Positions 1 through 7,500 of a stretch of DNA of 64,000 bases are shown here, one piece after another (position 1 is the first letter of the stretch; the number at the start of each line of letters is the position of its first letter). The notes under the pieces are model-generated. The model was not told the origin of the DNA. It saw only the letters and a program-made list of their open reading frames with translations, and ran no database searches. A program made the translations under genes and the position numbers. Source of the stretch: Emticicia sp. BO119. Lineage in GTDB: Bacteria; Bacteroidota; Bacteroidia; Cytophagales; Spirosomataceae. Location: positions 372,001 to 436,000 of the forward strand of contig NZ_JACETV010000004.1 in NCBI RefSeq assembly GCF_013912375.1. Reading direction: 5' to 3'.

Positions 1-287
1 GGCTTATGAGTAATTTTAAATAATAGAATCCGACGGCTGTCATTAATCTTCAGTCAGAAAAACACTATTTAAACATCCTCTGGTGAAGTTTTGTTGTAAA
101 ACAGCGACGAAATTACAGCCCCCTGTAAGAAAACCAAAGAGAATTTAATTTTTATGAAATATTGGGCAAAAAACTACTACTCTGTGTTAAACGAATACTA
201 ATCTGCCTTAATATTTGCAGATGACCTTATTTCTTCTGAATTTTGAGGTTTGAACAGAATTTTTTATTACCTAAATAAACTTAAACA
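1..287. other. gene-free stretch at window edge
   Basis: I see no supportable gene here. A short inverted repeat (TTACAG-CCCC-CTGTAA, 113-128) is the only obvious structure and is too short and T-poor to call a terminator. A minus-strand start at 43 would run off the window edge after 14 codons and cannot be judged. Confidence 0.4.
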
Positions 288-1121
288 TTGCTTTACGATT
301 TCCTGAGAATATTTTCTCCTTTTCTTTTAAAATTCTTTATTAAACGTATTGAATTTACAGGTTTAGAAAATATACCAAAAAAGGGAGCTGTGCTTTTAGC
401 TTCCAATCATTTCAATTCATTCTTTGATGCCGTAGTGCTTTGCGGACATTATGAACGTAGAATCTGGTCGCTGGCGCGTGGTGATGTATTTAAGAAACCC
501 CTGGCAAAAAAAGCACTGAACAGCCTTTATATGATGCCTATGTACAGGTTATCAGAGGGAAAGGAGTATCTGGGTGATAACGATGATACTTTCAGGAAGT
601 GCATAGAACTTTTCAGTCAAGGTGAGATAGTATTAATCTTTTCGGAAGGACTCTGTACAAATCAGACAAAATTATTACCACTAAAAAAAGGAACAGGCAG
701 ACTGGCGCAAAAGGCCTGGGGAGATAATATGGAGGTAACAGTTGTACCTGTTGCTATTACTTACAATAACTATAATAGATTCGGCAAAATAGTTAAAGTG
801 AATATCGGTGAGGCTTTACAAAAAGAAGAATTGCCACAGGATACCACAGAAGGATTATTCCTTAAAGAATTTAACCGCATATTAAGTGAAAGACTAACCA
901 AATTGATAGAAGTACCTTTGCCAAAGGCTGGCTTCTGGAAAAACCCTTTCTATTATATTGGTCGGGTTGTAAATTTCCCAGTCAATTTTCTGGCTGAATC
1001 AGTTTCAAGAAAGGTTACCCGCGGGTCAGTTTTCTTTGATTCTATAACAGGTGGAATTGTAATGTTTGTTTTGCCCATTTACTGGATTTTACTGGGATTA
1101 TTACTTTATTTTCTGCTATAA
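288..1121 (+). CDS. 1-acyl-glycerol-3-phosphate acyltransferase family protein (PlsC-like)
   Basis: Probably transfers an acyl chain to a lysophospholipid or related acceptor at the inner membrane. The family signature NHxxxxD is present as NHFNSFFD at about residues 40-47, and a second conserved block is FSEGLCTNQ near 119-127 (family: FPEGTR-like), followed by LKKGTGRLA. A hydrophobic C-terminus (about 255-277) looks like a membrane segment, and the N-terminus is also hydrophobic. The start is TTG; I found no in-frame ATG close to it, and the first downstream Met would cut into the fold. 277 residues is normal for bacterial PlsC relatives. The acceptor is unknown: it could act on ornithine or sulfonolipids, which Bacteroidota make. 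Family call is firm, exact substrate is not. Confidence 0.8.
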   Translation: MLYDFLRIFSPFLLKFFIKRIEFTGLENIPKKGAVLLASNHFNSFFDAVVLCGHYERRIWSLARGDVFKKPLAKKALNSLYMMPMYRLSEGKEYLGDNDDTFRKCIELFSQGEIVLIFSEGLCTNQTKLLPLKKGTGRLAQKAWGDNMEVTVVPVAITYNNYNRFGKIVKVNIGEALQKEELPQDTTEGLFLKEFNRILSERLTKLIEVPLPKAGFWKNPFYYIGRVVNFPVNFLAESVSRKVTRGSVFFDSITGGIVMFVLPIYWILLGLLLYFLL

Positions 1122-1127
1122 ATTTTG

Positions 1128-1135
1128 TAAATTTG
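1128..1135 (+). promoter_or_regulatory. candidate -7 promoter element TAAATTTG
   Basis: Matches the Bacteroidota -7 consensus TAnnTTTG, lying between the acyltransferase stop and the exonuclease start. No clear TTG -33 element is visible at the expected spacing, so this is weak. Confidence 0.3.
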
Positions 1136-1158
1136 GTAGTTAAATACACACAATTACA

Positions 1159-1893
1159 ATGGCGGAAAATACAATAAAACATCTTAGAAATATTCTTTTT
1201 ATAGATATTGAGACAGTGTCGCAGGAAGCACACTTAGACGCATTAGATACCAGATTAAAACAGTTGTGGCTCAAAAAAGCAAGCTACTTTCAGAATACTG
1301 ATAACCTCTCAGACGAAGACCTCTATCTGAAACGCTCCTCTATTTACGCCGAATTCGGCAAAATTATTTGTATCGGTATTGGTGGCATTTTTTTTGATGA
1401 TAACGACGAACCAGCTCTTCGTGTTAAAATGATTAGGGGAGAAACCGAAGAAGAGATTTTAGAAGAATTTAAAAATATACTCGAAAAACATAAGGCAGGG
1501 TCAAACCTGATGTTATGCGCCCATAATGGCAAGGAGTTTGACTTCCCCTATATTTGTCGCCGTATGTTAGTGAACGGAATTACTCTTCCGAGGGTTTTAC
1601 AGGTATCAGGCAAAAAACCCTGGGAAATCAATCATATTGATACGCTTGACCTATGGAAGTTTGGCGATTACAAGAATTATACCTCCTTAGATTTGTTAGC
1701 AGCACTATTTGATATTCCCGGAGGCGAAACGGACGTTAGTGGCGAGCTTATCAATGATATTTATTACAAAGAAAAAAATAAAGCTAAAATTGAACAGTAT
1801 TGCGCCGACTACATTATAGTTTTAACACAACTATATATGAAAATGAATAATTGGTCGTTAATCAATCAAGATAATATAGAAGTAATTTTATAG
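1159..1893 (+). CDS. predicted 3'-5' exonuclease related to the PolB exonuclease domain
   Basis: A DEDD-superfamily exonuclease likely to trim DNA or RNA 3' ends in the cytoplasm. Exo I is visible as FIDIET (about residues 14-19), with the catalytic D and E. Exo II appears as CAHNGKEFDFPYI near 121-133 with its Asp, and the C-terminal YCADYIIVL (about 214-222) supplies the last Asp in a DEDDy-type arrangement (YxxxD). Length (244) fits stand-alone 'PolB-like 3'-5' exonuclease' proteins that are common in Bacteroidota. It starts 37 nt after the acyltransferase and is followed 19 nt later by a small exported protein, so the three may be co-transcribed, but nothing in their functions links them. 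Substrate preference cannot be read from sequence. Confidence 0.85.
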   Translation: MAENTIKHLRNILFIDIETVSQEAHLDALDTRLKQLWLKKASYFQNTDNLSDEDLYLKRSSIYAEFGKIICIGIGGIFFDDNDEPALRVKMIRGETEEEILEEFKNILEKHKAGSNLMLCAHNGKEFDFPYICRRMLVNGITLPRVLQVSGKKPWEINHIDTLDLWKFGDYKNYTSLDLLAALFDIPGGETDVSGELINDIYYKEKNKAKIEQYCADYIIVLTQLYMKMNNWSLINQDNIEVIL

Positions 1894-1912
1894 TATTAAT
1901 TTTTTTATAAGC

Positions 1913-2374
1913 ATGAAAAAAATCCTTTTTATAGTGTTACTTGCCTCTTCAATGGCAGCTTCAGCACAGATTCTTAAACCTGCCAAATGGACATTCACTC
2001 CATCAAAGACTTCGGCAAAAGTAGGTGAAACCATTGATTTGGTTTTCACAGCCAAGATTGATGATAACTGGTACATGTATTCGTCTGACCTGAAAGTAGA
2101 TGGCCCTTTGCCAACCGCAGCTAATTTTACTAAAAACGATACTTATACTCTGGTAGGTAAATTAGTGCCTGTGAAACCGAAAGAAAAATTTGATGATATA
2201 TGGGGCGGTAAAGTGCATTACTTTGAACATGAAGCCAGGTTTATTCAGAAAGTAAAGATCATGAAGGCAAACCCGGTGATTGAAGGCAAAATAGAATGCC
2301 AGACCTGTACTAACAAAGATGGTAAATGTGTGCCTAATAAAGATAAATTCAAGTTTGAAGTGAAGACTATTTAG
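1913..2374 (+). CDS. exported DsbD N-terminal-like domain protein
   Basis: A small periplasmic protein with a clear Sec signal peptide (MKKILFIVLLASSMAASAQ, cut after residue 19). The rest, about 130 residues, resembles the immunoglobulin-like N-terminal domain of the thiol:disulfide interchange protein DsbD: WTFTPSKTSAKVGETIDLVF, the aromatic block DNWYMYSS, and a late CQTCTNKDGKC segment near residues 128-138 that carries three Cys. In DsbD the N-terminal domain passes electrons to periplasmic partners; here the membrane and thioredoxin domains are absent, so it may be a stand-alone electron-relay or chaperone-like domain. Followed by a strong hairpin terminator. Domain call is fairly firm; biological role is inference. 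Confidence 0.7.
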   Translation: MKKILFIVLLASSMAASAQILKPAKWTFTPSKTSAKVGETIDLVFTAKIDDNWYMYSSDLKVDGPLPTAANFTKNDTYTLVGKLVPVKPKEKFDDIWGGKVHYFEHEARFIQKVKIMKANPVIEGKIECQTCTNKDGKCVPNKDKFKFEVKTI

Positions 2375-2392
2375 GCTTCATTTTATACCATT

Positions 2393-2429
2393 AAAAAAGG
2401 CGTTGATTTTAAAATCAAACGCCTTTTTT
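2393..2429. terminator. bidirectional hairpin terminator
   Basis: Stem AAAAAAGGCG-TTGATTTT pairs with AAAATCAA-A-CGCCTTTTTT (one bulged A), with A/T runs on both flanks. It lies between the convergent DsbD-like gene (+) and nagB (-) and can serve both. Confidence 0.85.
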
Positions 2430-2445
2430 AATATTAATCAAGCTC

Positions 2446-4368
2446 TTAAAACTTCCATCTCACAAAAGCTTCCATCGCTTCATACTCGGCAAGCCCCAGT
2501 TTGTTGTAAAGGCCTGCTGTAGCTCTGTTGCGCTCTTCGGCACGTTGCCAGAACTCACGGGCATCAGTACCCTGAAATACTACCCCATCTTTTTGTGACT
2601 GGTGCTTAAAGATACCCATACGTTTTTGTAACACCTGGTCAGGAGACATAGGTACTGCCATTTCGATTTCATGAATATCCCACTCTGCCCAGGCACCGCG
2701 GTATAGCCATACCCAACAATCTTTCATGAAATTTTTATGTTTCAGACCTTCAATAGCAGCAAAAATAGCATCTAAACAAACTTTATGTGTGCCATGTGGG
2801 TCAGCCAAGTCTCCGGCAGCATATACCTGGTGTGGTTTTACCTCTTCAATCAAATCTGCCACAACTTTAATATCTTCTGCACTTAGTGGTTTTTTCTCAA
2901 TACGGCCGGTTTCATAGAAAGGCATATCCATAAAATGCACGTTTTTATCAGGAATACCCACAAAACGGCAGGTGGCTTTCGCTTCACCTCTGCGTATCAG
3001 ACCTTTTACATATCTCACCGCGGCAGTATCTACATCGCTGTCTTTCTTATTTTTCAAAAACTCTTTTGCTTCACTGAATAAATCACGGGTTGCCTTGTTT
3101 TCAATTTCGAATTTTTGATTAAAATCAACCACAAAATCAATGAAACGGATAGCTTCATCATCAGCTACCGCAATATTACCCGAAGTCTGATAACCGATAT
3201 GCACATCGTGTCCTTGGTCAACCAGACGTTGGAAAGTCCCACCCATCGAAATAATATCATCATCCGGGTGAGGGCTGAAAATAATCACACGTTTTTTAGC
3301 AGGTAAGGCTCTTTCCGGGCGATTCGTATCGTCGGCATTGGGTTTTCCACCAGGCCAGCCTGTAATAGTATGTTGTAACTGGTTAAATACGTCAATATTG
3401 ATTTCGTAGGCTTGTCCGTGTTGAGCCAGCAGATCACTTAAACCATTATCGTTGTAATCTTTATTTGTCAGCTTCAATACCGGAATACCCAACGAAAGTG
3501 AAAGATTCGTAACAGCCTTTTTTACCATTTTGCTTGACCATTCCACATCTTCAACCAGCCACGGAGTTTTCATACGTGTTAACTCCGAAGCCGCTCTTTC
3601 GTCTATTACAAACATCGCATTCGGGTGCGTTTGCAGATACGAAGCAGGTACCGATTCGGTTACTCTCCCTTCAACAGCCTCAGCAATGACAGGGGCTTTT
3701 CTTTCACCCCAGGCCAATAAAACTACTCTTTTAGCATTGATTATTTTAGACACACCAAGCGTAATGGCTTTTTTAGGAACTTTTACCAGACTACCACCAA
3801 AATCTGATGCCGCCGCTACACGGGTTGAGTGATCAAGCATCATCAGCCGGGTTCTTGAATTAATCAATGAACCCGGCTCATTGAAACCAATATGACCATT
3901 CGCACCAATACCTAACAACTGAAAATCAAGCCCACCTACCGCATCTATTTTACGTTCATATTCATCACTAAAATCTTTTACCTTACTGGCAGGAACAGTT
4001 CCATCAGGAATGAAGTAGTTTTCTTTCGGAATATCAACCTTATCAAAAAGCTGTTCTTTCATAAATCGAACATAACTTTGCAGGGAGTCTGGCTCCATCG
4101 GAAAGTACTCATCAAGGTTAAAAGAAATCACATTCTTAAAGCTCAGTCCTTCTTCACGGTGCATTCTCACTAACTCGGCATAAACCGATTTAGGCGACGA
4201 ACCTGTGGCTAAACCTAATATACATGGTTTCCCTTGTTTTTGTTTTTCCCGAATCAAGTCTGCTATCTCCTGGGCAACAGCCTTAGAGGCTTCTTTTGAA
4301 TCTTTAAAAAGTTTGGTTGGAATCTTCTCGTAAGCAATAGGTTCATTTGTGATAATCTGCTGTTCCAT
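2446..4368 (-). CDS. nagB: glucosamine-6-phosphate deaminase fused to a LmbE/PIG-L deacetylase domain
   Basis: N-terminal half (about 1-270) is NagB, converting glucosamine-6-phosphate to fructose-6-phosphate and ammonia. Visible motifs: GLATGSSPKSVYAEL, NLDEYFPM (catalytic Asp region), GIGANGHIGFNEPGS (active-site His/Glu loop). The C-terminal half (about 355-640) is a LmbE/PIG-L Zn-dependent deacetylase: FSPHPDDDIISMGG (metal-binding HPDD) and DPHGTHK (second metal-site HxxH). At 640 residues it is far longer than stand-alone NagB (about 260), but this two-domain form is widespread in Bacteroidota. The fusion suggests that the deacetylase makes, or protects against loss of, the amino-sugar substrate, possibly acting on N-acetylglucosamine derivatives; that coupling is inference. 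A second LmbE gene lies directly upstream on the same strand. Confidence 0.9.
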   Translation of the reverse strand: MEQQIITNEPIAYEKIPTKLFKDSKEASKAVAQEIADLIREKQKQGKPCILGLATGSSPKSVYAELVRMHREEGLSFKNVISFNLDEYFPMEPDSLQSYVRFMKEQLFDKVDIPKENYFIPDGTVPASKVKDFSDEYERKIDAVGGLDFQLLGIGANGHIGFNEPGSLINSRTRLMMLDHSTRVAAASDFGGSLVKVPKKAITLGVSKIINAKRVVLLAWGERKAPVIAEAVEGRVTESVPASYLQTHPNAMFVIDERAASELTRMKTPWLVEDVEWSSKMVKKAVTNLSLSLGIPVLKLTNKDYNDNGLSDLLAQHGQAYEINIDVFNQLQHTITGWPGGKPNADDTNRPERALPAKKRVIIFSPHPDDDIISMGGTFQRLVDQGHDVHIGYQTSGNIAVADDEAIRFIDFVVDFNQKFEIENKATRDLFSEAKEFLKNKKDSDVDTAAVRYVKGLIRRGEAKATCRFVGIPDKNVHFMDMPFYETGRIEKKPLSAEDIKVVADLIEEVKPHQVYAAGDLADPHGTHKVCLDAIFAAIEGLKHKNFMKDCWVWLYRGAWAEWDIHEIEMAVPMSPDQVLQKRMGIFKHQSQKDGVVFQGTDAREFWQRAEERNRATAGLYNKLGLAEYEAMEAFVRWKF

Positions 4369-4415
4369 TATAATTGTAGTTTTGTTTTAGAGGCACTGAA
4401 CGTAGGAAATTTCGA

Positions 4416-4442
4416 CAAATTTAAGGCTTTTCTCATTACCAA
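4416..4442 (-). promoter_or_regulatory. candidate promoter for nagB-lmbE
   Basis: On the minus strand TAAATTTG (4423-4416) matches TAnnTTTG, with TTG (4442-4440) upstream at a spacing of 16, one base shorter than the usual 17-23. It sits about 50 nt upstream of the nagB start. Confidence 0.4.
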
Positions 4443-4542
4443 AGCACTTTTTTTGCTGGCAAAAACGCTAATTTTTAAATTTTTTTAAAAATGTAAAACA
4501 GACACTTATCCGATAAAACGGTTTATCTGTTATCAGATATCC

Positions 4543-5436
4543 CTATTTGGTAGGAAACCCACTACTTTTCAGTTGCTCAAAAAAGGTTTTGGTTCTCTCA
4601 ATATTCAGGTCGCCGTTTATTTCAAAATACCAGAATGTTTCCAGATCTCCCTTGTGCATGGCGGCGTTCATATCACCACTTTGAGATTTATGGCAGGCCT
4701 TTACCCAGTCGGCCACTATCATATAGCTATGTTTATTGTTTTCGCCAAAACCATAAGAGCGGTCAAAGTAGAACACAGGGGCTTTAGCCGAAGTCCTGGT
4801 TTCAGGATAATTTTCCAATTCTATGAACTTATAATCAGAATCCTTACCTGTCGATCTACCGCCTAATACAATCGGTTTGTCAGCACCTTTAAATCTTTGG
4901 GCTGCTCTTATGGCCATAATACTGGCTGTTTTGTGGTGGGCGTGTTGCCCCGCATCAGGTACTAAACAAAAAATAAAATCATATTTGCCTTGTTCTATAA
5001 TCTTATCCAGTTTTTTCTCGCAATAGGTCATATCCCAACGCTCGCCGGATAAAAATGGCTCAGGGTTCATCTGATAAAAATCATCTATCTGGTCGAAAAA
5101 GTAAAAATTTCTGATACCCATTACCTCGCCAGAACAAAGCAGCTCTTTTTTTCTGATTAATGGCAGATATGTACGGCCCGTTGCCGAATCGGTCATGTTT
5201 TTACCATAATAACTTGATGCCACCAGACCATTATACCCACCCGAACCGTCGGTTATCAGGGCTACATCGGCAGTACCCTTCATTTCGTGAGTAACCTTAA
5301 AAACCGTTACCGGAAACATCGTTTCATCATCAGGATGAGCAGTTATAATCAGAACTTTGGGACCTTGACTATAAGAAGGATAATAGAAAAGCAGAAGAGA
5401 GAGGACAAAGTATAGCGTATGAGTAGCTTTTTTCAT
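4543..5436 (-). CDS. exported PIG-L/LmbE family deacetylase
   Basis: A secreted or periplasmic LmbE-fold protein, likely a Zn-dependent deacetylase of a GlcNAc-containing or other amide substrate. After a Sec signal peptide (MKKATHTLYFVLSLLLF..., ending near YSQ) comes the metal motif LIITAHPDDETMFP, and later DAGQHAHHKTAS with the HxxH. Residues 30-150 include the glycine-rich DGSGGYNG. I chose the ATG at 5436 because an upstream in-frame start at 5574 would place 46 residues in front of a good signal peptide. 297 residues is normal. It lies upstream of the nagB-LmbE gene on the same strand, 174 nt away, with a candidate promoter in between, so the two are probably separate units acting on related amino-sugar chemistry. 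Confidence 0.75.
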   Translation of the reverse strand: MKKATHTLYFVLSLLLFYYPSYSQGPKVLIITAHPDDETMFPVTVFKVTHEMKGTADVALITDGSGGYNGLVASSYYGKNMTDSATGRTYLPLIRKKELLCSGEVMGIRNFYFFDQIDDFYQMNPEPFLSGERWDMTYCEKKLDKIIEQGKYDFIFCLVPDAGQHAHHKTASIMAIRAAQRFKGADKPIVLGGRSTGKDSDYKFIELENYPETRTSAKAPVFYFDRSYGFGENNKHSYMIVADWVKACHKSQSGDMNAAMHKGDLETFWYFEINGDLNIERTKTFFEQLKSSGFPTK

Positions 5437-5751
5437 AATATAAATATAGGTAATGATAGATGATATATAGTTGTTAAGCCATATTTGAGCCAAAAGCTGC
5501 CACAAGCATATTCTTACTGTCCATCCATCAATTCTGACTTTTGGAGAGAGTGGGCATTCACTAATTTTGGACAATCAAACACACACAATTAACAATCAAG
5601 TATAGACAAATATTTTTTAAAAGCCATGAAAACTAATTACAAAAATCTTTTTTGTAGTTAGAGTTAATAGAAGTGCCTTTGAAACTACAGTATTAAATCA
5701 GGATTACATATATAGATCATTCTCATATTTTGTTTAGGTTAGGGGTTAGAT

Positions 5752-5790
5752 AACCTCCTGTAGCTTTGCCGCAGGAGGTTTTTGTTTTTT
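5752..5790 (+). terminator. intrinsic terminator or attenuator upstream of the monooxygenase gene
   Basis: AACCTCCTG pairs perfectly with CAGGAGGTT (9 bp, 11-nt loop) and is followed by a T-rich tract of ten bases. No plus-strand gene ends here: the nearest upstream gene is divergent. So it ends either an unannotated small RNA or a leader transcript. Confidence 0.7.
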
Positions 5791-5794
5791 CTTG

Positions 5795-5802
5795 TATATT
5801 TG
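5795..5802 (+). promoter_or_regulatory. candidate -7 element TATATTTG
   Basis: Exact TAnnTTTG match placed between the hairpin and the monooxygenase start codon. If used, transcription would begin almost at the first ATG (5809), giving a near-leaderless mRNA, or would favour the in-frame ATG at 5818. Confidence 0.35.
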
Positions 5803-5808
5803 TAAAAA

Positions 5809-6111
5809 ATGTATTCCATGCTTATACGCTACGTAAGAATGACCTTTCAGGAAGATAAAGTGGCCGATTTCTTAAAGGTTTTTGATGACTCGAAAGAGCA
5901 AATCAGGGCTATGAGGGGTTGTGAGTATCTCGAACTGATGCGTGATATTAATCAACCTTCAGTTTTTATGACACATAGTCATTGGCTTTCAGAAGATGAT
6001 TTGAATAATTATCGTGATTCCGCTCTTTTTAAAAGTACATGGGCTAAAACCAAACCACTGTTTGCCGATAAACCTATGGCTTTTTCAGTGGAAAGTGTAG
6101 TAGTGGTGTAA
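5809..6111 (+). CDS. antibiotic-biosynthesis monooxygenase (ABM) domain protein
   Basis: A 100-residue single-domain protein of the dimeric ferredoxin-like alpha+beta barrel fold (ABM/YgiN-like). Visible features are the first strand MLIRYVRMTF, a helix FLKVFDDSKEQIRAM, the GCEYLELMRD strand, and HSHWLSEDDLNNYRDSALF, the W-x-S/D-x5-Y/H pattern typical of the family. Relatives act as quinol monooxygenases, haem-degrading enzymes or have unknown roles, and the sequence does not decide. An alternative start three codons in (5818) is equally possible given the promoter position. The small secreted protein follows 45 nt later and could share its transcript. Family call is good, function is open. 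Confidence 0.75.
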   Translation: MYSMLIRYVRMTFQEDKVADFLKVFDDSKEQIRAMRGCEYLELMRDINQPSVFMTHSHWLSEDDLNNYRDSALFKSTWAKTKPLFADKPMAFSVESVVVV

Positions 6112-6156
6112 TTTTTGTCAGAGTTTTTTCGTTCCAATTGAAAATAGACTAACCAA

Positions 6157-6369
6157 ATGAAAAAAATAGCAATTCTTTGTATCATAGGTTTTTTTACTAT
6201 CACCCCTGAGTTTTCGCAGGCAGCTATGCCTGATAGCAAAACAACCGTAAGCATGAAAAAAGAATTAGGTAAAGGCCGCAGAAAGAAGAACGGTTCTTAC
6301 AAAAAGAAAAAAGGCTTTTTATGGGGTTTGTTCAAAGGCAAAAACCAGTGCGATTGCCCCAAACATTAA
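6157..6369 (+). CDS. small exported lysine-rich protein of unknown function
   Basis: 70 residues: a signal peptide (MKKIAILCIIGFFTITPEFSQA), then a highly basic tail with KGRRKKNGSYKKKKG, a hydrophobic-aromatic patch FLWGLFKGK and a C-terminal CDCPKH. The mature form would be about 47 residues with net strong positive charge, so binding to lipopolysaccharide, nucleic acid or acidic polysaccharide is conceivable, but no family is recognised. It ends 1 nt before the convergent AraC gene ends, with no terminator visible between. The signal peptide and good spacing after the ABM gene argue that it is real; short length and unusual composition keep confidence moderate. Confidence 0.55.
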   Translation: MKKIAILCIIGFFTITPEFSQAAMPDSKTTVSMKKELGKGRRKKNGSYKKKKGFLWGLFKGKNQCDCPKH

Positions 6370-6370
6370 T

Positions 6371-7234
6371 CTACTCCAGGAACTTCGTCCGGTAAGTCAG
6401 CGGAGTTATCTTTTTAATTGCCTTAAATTGCCTGTTGAAATTAGAAAGATTATTAAAGCCACTCTCAAAAGAAATCTCGGCAACGCTCATTTTATCAGCC
6501 ATCAATAGTTTACAGGCGTGTTCGATACGTATTTCGGCGAGAAATTGCGAGAAAGTACGGCGTGTACGTTTTTTAAAGTAGCGGCTAAAGGCCGACTCAC
6601 TCATGTTGGCCAGTTCGGCTACATCGCTTAGTTGTATTTCTTCCTGGTATTTCTGCATTACATATTCAAATACCTTATTCATACGAGCCGAATCTACCTC
6701 ATTACGTAACGAGATAGGATTAGTTGTTAAATCCTGTTTATCTTCACTTTCAGCCAGAATCGTCAGAATCGAAATCATTTCAAGCAACCGGCTCATACCT
6801 TTCAGGGTAGGCAGATTTTTAAATTTAGGCTCAACCTTCTGTACGGTTTTCTCACCAAATGACAAACCTCTTTTCGAGCGCTCAAGTAAAGCCTTGATAG
6901 CCTGACTTTCAGGAACCTCAAGGAATTTATCGCCTAAAAAATCTTCCAGAAAATGAATCACCAGCGAACGGGCCTTTAAACCAGAATCTTTTACATAAAA
7001 CTCTTCATCATTCCGGTAATAATGAGGTAGATACGAACCTATCATGCACAGGTCGCCCGGGCCGTAGTCAGTAATACTGCTGCCAATAAATTTCTTTCCG
7101 GTGCTTTCTAAGATTAGTACAATTTCGTACTCAGGGTGATAATGCCAGGGAGTCGGAAAAAAAGGGCACTCCTGTACAAAGAGATTAAACGAATAATCAG
7201 CAGGGTTCGATATTTTGAGTAATTGAGGCTTCAT
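6371..7234 (-). CDS. AraC-family transcriptional regulator with N-terminal cupin
   Basis: DNA-binding regulator probably controlling the adjacent SusC/D locus. The N-terminal cupin-like sensor carries PWHYHPEYEIVLI (about 29-41) and GDLCMIGSYLPHYYR (about 65-79). The C-terminal AraC domain has two HTH units: IQLSDVAELANMSESAFSRY (about 194-213) and VAEISFESGFNNLSNFNRQF (about 245-264), the latter the strongly conserved AraC signature. 287 residues is standard. It is divergent from SusC with 266 nt between the starts, a layout typical of a local regulator of a sugar locus. The cupin probably binds a sugar released by the locus enzymes. A second AraC protein with the same architecture lies at 23427-24272. 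Confidence 0.88.
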   Translation of the reverse strand: MKPQLLKISNPADYSFNLFVQECPFFPTPWHYHPEYEIVLILESTGKKFIGSSITDYGPGDLCMIGSYLPHYYRNDEEFYVKDSGLKARSLVIHFLEDFLGDKFLEVPESQAIKALLERSKRGLSFGEKTVQKVEPKFKNLPTLKGMSRLLEMISILTILAESEDKQDLTTNPISLRNEVDSARMNKVFEYVMQKYQEEIQLSDVAELANMSESAFSRYFKKRTRRTFSQFLAEIRIEHACKLLMADKMSVAEISFESGFNNLSNFNRQFKAIKKITPLTYRTKFLE

Positions 7235-7271
7235 TTCTTTGGTCGCTATTAATGCCTGTTCAGTCTATGCT

Positions 7272-7287
7272 CTATCACTTTTGATAG
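7272..7287. promoter_or_regulatory. inverted repeat upstream of the AraC gene
   Basis: CTATCA-CTTT-TGATAG, a perfect 6-bp inverted repeat 38 nt upstream of the AraC start. It may be an operator for autoregulation or chance. Confidence 0.3.
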
Positions 7288-7422
7288 CTAATGATAAAAA
7301 TCATGTAAATATAATGGCAAAATTCAATTACACTATGTTTTCTTGATTAAATGTACAAATAACTTGTCAAAAAAATATTAGAAAATGACTAAATTTTAGT
7401 GGTAAAAGCCTATATCTATTCC

Positions 7423-7430
7423 TAATTTTG
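7423..7430 (+). promoter_or_regulatory. candidate -7 element for the SusC gene
   Basis: TAATTTTG matches TAnnTTTG, 70 nt upstream of the SusC start. There is no good TTG at the expected distance, which would fit an activator-dependent promoter. Confidence 0.35.
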
Positions 7431-7500
7431 TAATTATTCCAATATTAAATTTTCATTTTTTTAGCGGAAGCCTAATTTTATATTAACCTTAATTATTTGT

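Larger units (their letters stand above)
5437..5808. other. divergent intergenic region with a terminator-like leader
   Basis: About 370 nt without a supportable protein gene. It holds the upstream region of the LmbE gene, then a perfect hairpin with a T-run (5752-5790) directly before the monooxygenase gene. The stretch 5580-5750 is AT-rich and could hold a small RNA ending at that hairpin, but I see no clear promoter for it. Confidence 0.4.

Noticed and set aside
1-43. Minus-strand start at 43 running off the window edge
   Set aside because: Only 14 codons are visible, with no recognisable motif or strong ribosome-binding signal, so it cannot be supported.
5437-5574. Longer N-terminus of the LmbE protein
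   Set aside because: The extra 46 residues precede a complete signal peptide, which would then be internal.
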